A DNA stretch of 22,215 nt from a virus: IMG/VR virus record IMGVR_UViG_3300038326_000445, positions 1-22,215 of that record; one strand, 5' to 3'. Below, in pieces: positions 7,972 through 15,793 of this stretch. The position numbers and the translations under genes are program-made. Each line of letters opens with the position of its first letter. The first letter of the stretch is position 1. The notes beneath the pieces are model-generated. The model did not search any database. It was not told the origin of the DNA and was given only the letters and a program-made list of their open reading frames with translations.

Positions 7972-9174
7972 TTAGCCGTGGAAAATCGGCAGAATTCCCA
8001 AGCTTAGAGCAGAAGTAAACTTCCGATCAAATGTTCCAGTGGTGGAGGCTAGAGTTCCAGATCCAACAGAAGTCAGCGCTTTAGCTGTGCCGCCCTCTAC
8101 CGCATACTGGTACTTAACATCACTTGGGAACTCATCTTCAGAACCTATCCAGCTGTAGCCAGCAGGCAGAAGAATGTAACCCCAACGAGACCAGATCTCA
8201 GTAGTGCCGCCACCTTGGTAAGCAGAAGCATCACGGTCGATTTCAGTAGGAACTGGGACATTCAGAGGCTCCATTGCAACCGCTCCAGGAGCAACAATAA
8301 AGGAGATCTTAGTGCCGCCAATATCAACACCAGCACCGGTGTTAAGCTTGGTCATCTCTGCAGCAGAGAGGCTCTGGGTAGCACGAGTACTGATCAAACG
8401 GAACTTACCATCAAAGATAGTCTGGAAATCAACGTTACCATCACGCACACGATCTTGATCAACCAGGTTCGCGGAGCGGAAAGAAGCCATCATTGATGGA
8501 GAAGTGATCAGATAGTAATATGGAAGTTCATAATCCTTCCAACCTTTTCCGAGAGCCTGCAAGAAAGCTTCTGCACGTTGAGCACCCTGCTCCATAGAAG
8601 CTTTAGTGTTATCATATGCAAGAATAGGCTTAATACTAGCGCCTAGATCTACATAGAAGCCGTACTTACTGTCAGTCGGATCATTCTCGAAAGTCTGACC
8701 ACCAAGACCGGTAGCGCCAGAACCTGCTGCAGCGCCGTTAATAGCCTCAGAGATGGCGACACCCTTAAGCACAGACAACAGAGCATTATGCTCATCTTGT
8801 GCACGAGTCTCACCAAAGTCACGGCCAATCTTAGCCAGACCATCACGCTGAGTAACAACTTCTTTCATGTTAACCTTCTCTGCACCATGAGTACGGACAG
8901 TTTTAACATAACGAAGGTAGTCAGTTGAAGTGGTAGTCTTAGTACCATCAGAATTGTCAGTCAAAGAAGCGACATTAATTGCTGGATTCAGAGGTTTATC
9001 CCAACGAACCTGACCAATGAAGGTCTCAGTATTACGGTCAATCTTCTCATTAGTTCCTACGATACCAGTGCCGGAGAGTTTCCGAGCATTGGTATATGCC
9101 TCATCAGAATAAGCTGAAATAGCTTCCTGAAGGACTTCATTAGTGGCACCTGCCACATCGGTACGTACGCCCAT
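7972..9174 (-). CDS. Major capsid protein
   Basis: A 400-aa protein of the right size and position (after the scaffold, before the connector) for an HK97-fold shell subunit. AAAGGG lies about 9 nt before the ATG. Helical N-terminal segments are followed by FIGQVRWDKPLNPAINV, a central Gly/Ala-rich domain, a SPSMMASFRSANLVDQDRV segment and a beta-rich end containing RWGYILLPAGYSW. It is the most evenly codon-adapted gene here and is relatively GC-rich, as expected of a highly expressed virion protein. I recognise the type but not a specific subfamily. The scaffold is separate, so no cleaved N-terminal scaffold domain is expected. Confidence 0.88.
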   Translation of the reverse strand: MGVRTDVAGATNEVLQEAISAYSDEAYTNARKLSGTGIVGTNEKIDRNTETFIGQVRWDKPLNPAINVASLTDNSDGTKTTTSTDYLRYVKTVRTHGAEKVNMKEVVTQRDGLAKIGRDFGETRAQDEHNALLSVLKGVAISEAINGAAAGSGATGLGGQTFENDPTDSKYGFYVDLGASIKPILAYDNTKASMEQGAQRAEAFLQALGKGWKDYELPYYYLITSPSMMASFRSANLVDQDRVRDGNVDFQTIFDGKFRLISTRATQSLSAAEMTKLNTGAGVDIGGTKISFIVAPGAVAMEPLNVPVPTEIDRDASAYQGGGTTEIWSRWGYILLPAGYSWIGSEDEFPSDVKYQYAVEGGTAKALTSVGSGTLASTTGTFDRKFTSALSLGILPIFHG

Positions 9175-9201
9175 GTTCTATTACCCTTTATTAAAAATTT
9201 A

Positions 9202-9942
9202 CTATTCTTGCTGTGTTCGTAAAGAACCTTCAGCAGCCTTTTGTATTACTTCATCCTGAGACATCTCAAATAATGATTTAGGAGTATCGGATGCAGAATT
9301 ACCGGATGGTACTGTAGCATCACCAGGCCCATTATTCTCTTTAGGTTTCATTAAGAAAGAATTAGCCTCATTTGAAGCAAAACTAGCTACAAAGTCATTA
9401 AGATTGGAACCGTCTTTAGGGGTCCAACTACCATTTTCGTCCTGATGAAGATCGCCGACAACTTCTGAAAAAGCCATCTCTTTAGCTTTATCGTTTCGAA
9501 ATTCAACAGCACCTAAAGCGTCTTTAACTGAGATATCTCGCGTCAATGTAACATTGTTTGACTCAAGAACTTTATTTTTTGCTTCAAGTTCAGCAATCTG
9601 AAGCTTTAAAGCTTCCTCGACTTTGCCTTCATCTTGCAAACGCTTTAGCTCTGCGTCTTTGTCGGACTGATCTCGTTCAGCCAACTTCTCCAGAGCTTGG
9701 TCTCTAGATGCGTAAGCTGCATCTAGTTTCGTCTTAATAGGTGTTAATTTTGCTTCTACGGCAGCTGCAATCTGGGCTTCGATATCCGCAAGTGGGGTAC
9801 TGTCAGAGTTGTCGCTGTCGCTATTTCCATCTATACTATCTGTATTATCATCCGCCATTTTGTTCGTTTCCTTGAGCACAGCTCTTGGTGAAGTCACAGA
9901 CTTCGTTCTTAAATATCCCTCACGGGTTAACTTAACAGTCAT
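9202..9942 (-). CDS. Capsid scaffolding protein
   Basis: A highly acidic, helical protein of 246 aa from the ATG at 9942, or about 218 aa from the ATG at 9858 (MADDNTDS). It contains an Asp/Ser-rich segment, then a long coiled coil rich in Ala, Glu, Lys and Leu (roughly residues 60-150), then a Gly/Pro/Ser linker and a charged C-terminal tail. These are standard features of internal scaffolds that template the procapsid and leave or are degraded. It directly precedes the major capsid gene. Both starts have plausible ribosome binding sites (AAGG about 9 nt before 9942; AAGGA 10 nt before the shorter start). The leader MTVKLTREGYLRTKSV is basic and unlike the rest, so the shorter start is a real alternative. 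Confidence 0.8.
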   Translation of the reverse strand: MTVKLTREGYLRTKSVTSPRAVLKETNKMADDNTDSIDGNSDSDNSDSTPLADIEAQIAAAVEAKLTPIKTKLDAAYASRDQALEKLAERDQSDKDAELKRLQDEGKVEEALKLQIAELEAKNKVLESNNVTLTRDISVKDALGAVEFRNDKAKEMAFSEVVGDLHQDENGSWTPKDGSNLNDFVASFASNEANSFLMKPKENNGPGDATVPSGNSASDTPKSLFEMSQDEVIQKAAEGSLRTQQE

Positions 9943-10022
9943 TTTCAGGCACCTTAAAGAAGGAAAAATTTTCCGGCGCTTATATACGTAAGATAACTGT
10001 TGACGCGAAACTGTTAGATTAA

Positions 10023-10120
10023 CCCATAAATTATCATTTATGTTTATGGGCCAGGCTATTTAATTCCGTAGCCTTTCTGCGGAATTTCCGCGCCCATTTC
10101 ACATTTCAACAATTATGGGC
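10023..10120 (-). promoter_or_regulatory. Structured leader with competing hairpins between polymerase and scaffold genes
   Basis: The gap of about 170 nt after the polymerase exon holds several inverted repeats: AATTCCG/CGGAATT (10062-10068 with 10080-10086), CCCATAAA/TTTATGGG (10023-10030 with 10043-10050), and ATGGGC/GCCCAT combinations (10046-10051, 10092-10097, 10115-10120). Some are mutually exclusive, and the first element overlaps the polymerase stop codon. This suggests an attenuator-like or processing element controlling the capsid genes. I see no clear sigma70 promoter. Confidence 0.45.
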
Positions 10121-11523
10121 CAATCCCATACCATCCACGCCTGTTATCAAACTTCTCGTCTATCTGTTCTAAAATATCTTCTCTTGAGAGAATATCAGCA
10201 TCAGTTAGTAAACGACCGTTCACTCTGGACTTACCTACTACAGGTATCAGCCCAATCTCAATCGCTTCAGCAAGGTACTTATCATAAAGCTCCTTTGGCA
10301 AGCCTCTCTTCCGCATTTCATCTAATGTAATCTTAATCGAATTCTTATCCAAAGCATTGGCATACGCTTGTTTTAGCGCACGCTTAGCTTCCAACATGTC
10401 TCCAATATTAGTAAAAAACGCATCATGGATCGTAGATGTAGCCACGCCATTTTCAGCACCCCAAATATGAAAACGCTTAACAATTACTGCATCTGAAGAG
10501 TGGTTTCCATTTACTGCAAAGGCAGTTCTGGCTTTTGTTACATCAGCAATATCATTAATTTTTCCATCTTTATTTATGGCTTGTTCCCACCAAGAAGCTT
10601 CAGTCTTTTGAGGGACTTGCACCATATTAGTGATCCAATTACCATCTTTATCCTTGTACTTTAAACGCTCTTCAAATTGCTGAGTAAAATTCTGCTCAAT
10701 AATTTTTCCATCAAAGTTCGCCCAAGGTACATTAGTCCAAGACTTAGGTAGCTTATTAGCTTTCAATATCTCTATATCAGGAATCAGTGTAACATCTTTT
10801 CCTAAAGCCTTACGTTTCCATGACGGCCAAAACATAGGCACATCAACCCCAAGAAACTTAGCACCTGTACGTCTATGGGCAGGTGTATCAGCGCCGTAGA
10901 TAAGCTCATGTAAACTTCTTGGAGTACCTAAAGCTTTTAAGAACTTTTCTGATACGGCCTCGCCTGATTTAATGCCAAGGATTTCACTAACTCTGTCTGG
11001 CAGAACATAGCCACGTTTCTTGTCACCTAGGATTTTACCTTTAGCAACACTCTTCCAATCAAAAGCAGCGGTCGAAGGTTTAGCATTCTCAAGAAAGTCT
11101 TGGGCAAGTCGCCCGAAGAACTTTGTAAAATCTTTCAAAATAGGTACTTGAATAGCAAGGTGGTCACTCATAATGTTTGCAATTTTCTTAAAATCATTAG
11201 GTGTAATCACTCTAGCGTAGCTACCAGAAAGCTTGTCTACAAAATCCTTAGTTTTAGCATCAAGAAAATATAGTTGCTCTAAGATGTCTTGACCAGGATT
11301 TAAGCCCTTATCAAAGATATCCTTCACATTCTTCCTTAAAAGCATCAATTCATTATAAGTGTCAGGATCTAGCTTTTTATAACGTGCAGCTCTTGCAGAA
11401 ATCTCAGACAATACTGTATCCCGATCTGAAGCTTTCACTACAAGTGTCCCTTCCGCTCTTCCAAGAATCTTAGACAATTTAGTCTCAACATTCATAATGC
11501 CTGTACGCTCACCTGCACCATAG
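10113..11523 (-). CDS. MuF-RNA polymerase fusion, exon 2 (motif B end and motif C)
   Basis: This is the second exon of the split gene. Splicing at 12425/11523 restores the frame, adding residues 1076-1545. It opens with YGAGERTG, the second half of T7-type motif B; the Tyr (spliced residue 1077) corresponds to T7 Tyr639. Further on, STIHDAFFTNIGDM holds motif C, with His1442-Asp1443 corresponding to T7 His811-Asp812, the second metal-binding Asp. The interval from motif B Tyr to motif C Asp is about 366 residues against 173 in T7, so there is a large insertion. An unspliced reading could start at ATG 11495 (460 aa), but that ATG has no ribosome binding site and would cut motif B. The C-terminus ends in GWYGIGP, echoing residues 129-134 of exon 1. 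Confidence 0.85.
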
Positions 11524-12424
11524 CTCTTACATTTTCAACAGGGCGTTAGTCTGTCAAGAGGAAAGATATGAATAGCCAGAATCACCTCGTTTGAGTCTCT
11601 TCGAAATTGTGGAATGATGTATTTCATACGCCTTCCCAGCTGCCCTGACCGAGGGGAAAACGCCAAGAGGGGTTTGAACCCCTTTTCTCAAATGCTTTCC
11701 GTGGCCTGAAGCTTCTTCTCCGATGATCTTCTCATCTAGGTGATAATAGCCTTTATGTAATACACTCTTACTTTTTGCTTTCTTCGAGATTATAGCTTTG
11801 CTAACCTTATGGGCTGTAGCTGCCTCAGCAACTGTATCAAAATCTCCTAATGGAGTATGGACAGGTCGAGCTCTTGGTGAGTTTCTGCCTGTAACAGCCT
11901 TTCTAGCAATTTCGTATAATTTGGGTGTAAGTTTTATACCTTCTCTTGTACACATGGTTGCAAATGCGATATTTAATTTCGGCTCATCGAACATATTTTT
12001 TAAAAACCAGTGTGCTAGTAGATGGCATCTTGGTGTCAAGTATATAAGATTCGACGCTTCGTTGCCCCCACCTACGCACTTAGGAATGATGTGATGCCTT
12101 TCAGCATATTCAATAGGCTTGCTTTCATAACCATATTTTTCAAGAAGAGCGATATAGTGCTTTTCATAATTCATTTATAAATTTCCTTCCTGCATATTCC
12201 TATACAGAGTAGATCATATCATGTGTCGACACCTTTTCAGGATTGTACACTCCCGCGCTTCGAAGTCACTAGACTCCTACAAGCTTCATCTCCTCAATTG
12301 AGGCGGTATGCTTTGATCGTTGCACCTTCCAAGGCTTCACAGCCGAGGCTTGGCTCAGGATTGTCCGTTCTGGAGTTCCCCTGAATTCACGGGATTTATT
12401 AAGGTGACGTCCTATGTTTGGTTA
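11524..12424 (-). ncRNA. Group I self-splicing intron (901 nt) with internal HNH ORF
   Basis: The intron interrupts polymerase motif B. The exon end GTGACGTT (12432-12425) pairs with GACGTCAC (12411-12404), giving seven Watson-Crick pairs plus the U.G pair at the splice site (P1). CATAG (12416-12412), just before it, pairs with exon 2 CTATG (P10). The last intron base is G (11524). A core resembling T4 td (GGGGAAC ... GGACAATCC TGAG, about 12384-12353) gives the P4/P5/P6 joining region. Splicing removes the TAG at 12412-12414 and keeps one 1546-codon frame. I did not fully fold P3, P7 and P8. The HNH gene lies near the 3' end and presumably makes the intron mobile. Confidence 0.9.
11554..12174 (-). 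CDS. HNH homing endonuclease inside the intron
   Basis: A 206-aa protein starting after AAGGA (9 nt before ATG). The HNH nuclease domain is at residues 22-60: ERHHIIPKCVGGG (His27, His28), then SNLIYLT (Asn42), then CHLLAH (His51, His55). Two similar C-terminal modules follow: VHTPLGDFDTVAEAA...SKAIISKK (about 105-135) and VQTPLGVFPSVRAAG...HSTISKR (about 166-195). These look like NUMOD-type DNA-binding repeats, each with a helix-turn-helix-like end. Such enzymes cut intronless alleles and copy the intron into them. The likely target here is the uninterrupted motif B region of related polymerase genes. The ORF lies entirely within the intron and is translated separately from the host gene. 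Confidence 0.92.
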   Translation of the reverse strand: MNYEKHYIALLEKYGYESKPIEYAERHHIIPKCVGGGNEASNLIYLTPRCHLLAHWFLKNMFDEPKLNIAFATMCTREGIKLTPKLYEIARKAVTGRNSPRARPVHTPLGDFDTVAEAATAHKVSKAIISKKAKSKSVLHKGYYHLDEKIIGEEASGHGKHLRKGVQTPLGVFPSVRAAGKAYEIHHSTISKRLKRGDSGYSYLSS

Positions 12425-15400
12425 AACGTCACCATGTTCTGCGCTTTAGCGGCTTTCCTCAAATCCTTCTCAGTCAGATTAAACTTCTTATTCATTTCCC
12501 TAAAACGAGGGTCATTATAAGTCTCAGCAGCAATCTCATCATACAATCTACGCTTTTGCTGCGTAGGCACTACATTAGACATTGCAGCAAGCTGCTTATT
12601 TCGAGTAGTCAATGCAATAATCTGAGCACCTGACGATGATGCGTCTTGTTCTAAAGCAAGACCAGTGTAGTAATTATCAAGGTGGCTAAGCTTACGGTAG
12701 TTACCTTTTAGGAATATATCAATCTTTGCTTGCTCAATAGCTAACCTAAAAAACTTTCCAAGCTCTTCTCCCTCAATTCTTCCTGCTAACGGACTCTCAA
12801 GAATTTTGCGTATGTCGTTTGGCTTCCCTCTGAGTGCCAAGGTTCCAATCCTGACAAGATCTTCCCGCCATCTCTCAGCGATCTTTTGCCTTCCAGGAAA
12901 TGTAAGTGAATCGAATCGGCCTTCAAAGTAGTCATCCAATCCACCCAAGAAAGCACCAATGGTGTCTTGTAGATTTTGGTATCCATCTTTTCCAAGAGGC
13001 ATCTCCTTTGCTGTGTTTAAGAAAGGTCTGAAAGTCTCTCCTGCTTGAGGTCCGATAAATCCACGCTCATAGACGCGCCCTCGATGATCAATAAAAGCAT
13101 TATTACTAAAAGCAGAATCGTTAGACCTAAGCCACTGCATAGTTTTGAAGCGTTCATAAGAGTCATCACGACCAGCAATATAATGCTTATATTCGTTAAG
13201 ATCATCATAATACTTAGCCTTGCCTTTGTCGTCTTTGAAGTACAGAAGCTTTGTGACGAAGTCATGGTAATCACCGTCCACTTTATATTTTGACTTAGAT
13301 GCCCAGTTAAGAGCCTGAGTAAGATCTTTGTCTACAAATTCCTCGGGGAAATCTGAGAACGATGAAGTTGAAGTAATAGGGATTCGCGTATCTGTATACA
13401 CTCCTCTATCACTTTTGATAAAGTAGGTTTTGTAACCTTCTCTGAAGAGTAGTCGTTGACCCGCCCCTGTGTAGGGGATCCGTAAGCCAATATCAATCTT
13501 TCGTTGCAGCTTTGAATATTTTTGAATTCTTTTATCAGTTACCCTAATATTTTGTGAGAATGTGTCATAGTAAGGACCAAACAACTGACCTGACATACGA
13601 GATTTCATTCTGCGTTTTTGAACACCAAAAGTCTCTAACTTGAAAAATGAGTTATTCTTTTCTAGAATCTTATTGCCAAGATTAAACCACTGGTTTCTAC
13701 TACCATTAAGATTAGCTAGATTAAATAAATCCCGTCCAAGCGCAACAGCGAACTGATCCTTATCAGGTGTATCCGCTAAAGACAATCTATGTGAAAATCT
13801 TAGATAGAACTGCTGAATATCGCTCTTAGCCAGCCTTAATTTAATTTTAGGCGGTATTGACAAGTCAAAGGCTTCACGAAGCTTTCTAGCCAGCTTAGGA
13901 GCAGTACTATCTTCCCACTTATTTCTAGCTACGATATTATCTATCAAGCTGTCATGTAATGAATCCAGCTGAGTAGCTCCTAAAACAGGATCAATATAGG
14001 ATTCATCCAATAACTTTCTCAACGTATTACCTTTTGAACGTAGACGAGTCTCAAGTGAATCAGAGATATTCATGACATCAAATTTTATTTGTGCCTGAGA
14101 GACTGCTTTAAAATTTTGCCAAATCTTTCCTTCTTTTCTGAATCTAGAAAATGTAATTCTTAAGTTGTCCACAATAACAGCAATTTCATTTGCTGACATT
14201 TTATTCTCTAGCGACTTCGCAAAACCCTCTATAAACTCTCTATCTTTTAACTTAAGAGTATCGCTTTCGTGTACAAGCCGGAGATTATTACTAAGCACAG
14301 CAGGTTCAGGGAGATAACGACGAGAATCCTCATAACGTCCACTAATTGGATTGAAGATAAGCTGATCTTCTCTCGGGGGTGCTGAGAGAACACGTCTACG
14401 ATTATTTCGCTTTGAGCCAATAGTGATGCCCCTAAAATTAGTAAGAGAGAGTGTTCCGTCGAGTTCGCCAGCTTGAAGAAGGTAGTACTCTCTAAGGTCT
14501 GTAGTGAGAGATGCGTCACCAATAAAATCGTCAGGAGTACTAGCCCATAATTTAAGCTTGTCTAGTTTCTCTTTAGCCAAGGCAAATCGTCTTGTATCTC
14601 CTGGAACTGTATATTCGGCATCAGTTAACCTCCGAAGATCTCGTAGACCAATAGAATTACCATCGTTGTTAGTAAATTTACTAAGATGTAGTTTTCCGGC
14701 CTGAAATAGCGTGACTCGTCCCATGTCTCCAAGATGCCTATACTGCACTTCCGAAGTTTGTCTAAGAAGCCATTCATGGTATGATTCCTTTAACGGCAAT
14801 TGCCCATCATAAAACTGTACTTGCTTAGGGGTCAGCTTACCTAAGTTCCTTTTGCGGATTTGATCGATTCCTTCAAGTTTCGATAGGTCGTCCCAGGACT
14901 TAACAACAGGTGTAGTGGTAGAACGGCAATTATAATGAGCAGGAGGAAGAAATTCTGTTTCATCCATTCTATAAATTTCTCCATCACGGTGTGAACATAT
15001 TGGTGTGGTACGGCTGTCTAGAACTGCCACGTATTGCCAGCCTTGCAACGCTTGGCTATTCGCCTGATACACGGCATGGTCAGCTTGAGCAAACACAGAG
15101 GTGGTCGCTGTAACAACCAAAGCCCTTGACTGGTTTCTGGTTATTTTATGGGTATTTCCACGTCTGACATCTACTGCTATTACGTCAAGACTTTTACCAT
15201 CAGCTAGACCTTTACGTATAACTTGCTCAAGTCTTTTACGCTCACCTAGCCCAATACCATACCAACCTGGCTCCAATAATTTGTTTTCTATTAAAGGCTT
15301 TGAAAGAACCAACTCTTCAGCAACTCTCTGCTGAGGGCGTCTAGTTCTCCAAACATCTTTCAAAGAAGCGTCTAGATTCTGATAAGCGAATGAGATTTGA

Positions 15401-15651
15401 TCTTTCGCTAAACCTATAAGTGAATCTTTACTTGTACGGTAAGCCTCTTTCATAGTTTTCGAAATCTCTTTATCTAAAAGCCTATGTAACTGCTTCACAT
15501 TTTTAGCTTTTGATATAAGACTATCAACTCGAATTCTATGCTCGCCAAGTACTAATTCTACTTTTTCATTTATCCTTCTTTCAAAGAGCCTAACCATCGC
15601 TGCTCGATCAATGACTTTGTCATATATCAGCGTGTTAGCATTCTTTATCAT
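12425..15651 (-). CDS. MuF minor head protein fused to T7-type RNA polymerase, exon 1
   Basis: The ATG follows AAGGA. Spliced residues 1-1076. The N-terminal part is an SPP1 gp7/Mu F head-morphogenesis domain: RALVVTATTSVFAQADHAVY, then VAVLDSRTTPICSHRDGEIY (Cys219), then PPAHYNCRS (His239, Cys242). The C-terminal part is a single-subunit RNA polymerase. IDHRGRVYERG holds the DxxGR motif (Asp855; T7 DWRGRVY), followed by PQ..., AKEMPLGKDGY (T7 AKGKPIGKEGY). LEQDASSSGAQ is palm motif A (Asp1003; T7 Asp537). LRKAAKAQNMVTF starts motif B with Arg1065 and Lys1069 (T7 Arg627, Lys631). Residues about 260-800 are unassigned, perhaps the polymerase N-terminal domain. Without splicing the frame ends in TAG at 12412, inside motif B. 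MuF proteins bind the portal inside the head, so the polymerase is probably packaged. Confidence 0.9.
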
Positions 15652-15679
15652 GTTAATCCTTATAGCTATTTAATTAAAA

Positions 15680-15740
15680 AGTAGTTTAGAGAATCATACA
15701 ACCGTGGAGGAGGACAGTGTATGATCTACTCTAAACTACT
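15680..15740 (-). terminator. Long hairpin with T-run between portal and MuF-polymerase genes
   Basis: Arms of 12 bp (AGTAGTTTAGAG/CTCTAAACTACT) and 8 bp (ATCATACA/TGTATGAT) are separated by a small 1x3 internal loop and closed by a 17-nt loop. In the direction of transcription the stem runs straight into TTTTTAATT, the layout of a Rho-independent terminator, though the stem is AT-rich. It lies about 30 nt before the MuF-polymerase ATG, so it would limit read-through from the portal gene. Confidence 0.7.
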
Positions 15741-15793
15741 AAACTTTTACAAACTACTAAACTTTTACAAACTACTAAACTTTTACAAACTAC
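15733..15793. repeat. Three perfect 18-bp tandem repeats plus a partial fourth
   Basis: The unit AAACTACTAAACTTTTAC occurs at 15733-15750, 15751-15768 and 15769-15786, followed by AAACTAC. It starts inside the 3' end of the portal gene (the TAG at 15790-15792 lies in the partial copy) and ends inside the terminator stem. Each copy carries the sequence that forms half of the stem arm, so the repeats offer alternative partners for it. Confidence 0.9.

Noticed and set aside
10000-10033. TTGACG on the plus strand as the -35 box of a promoter
   Set aside because: No matching -10 box at the right distance, and it would point against every gene in the window.
10113-15651. Treating the two polymerase parts as separate genes or as a broken pseudogene
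   Set aside because: The intron pairings, exact frame restoration and intact catalytic residues in both parts show a split but functional gene.
15733-15793. Tandem repeats as a CRISPR array
   Set aside because: The 18-bp units abut with no spacers; the 11-bp array at 21960-22032 also has none.
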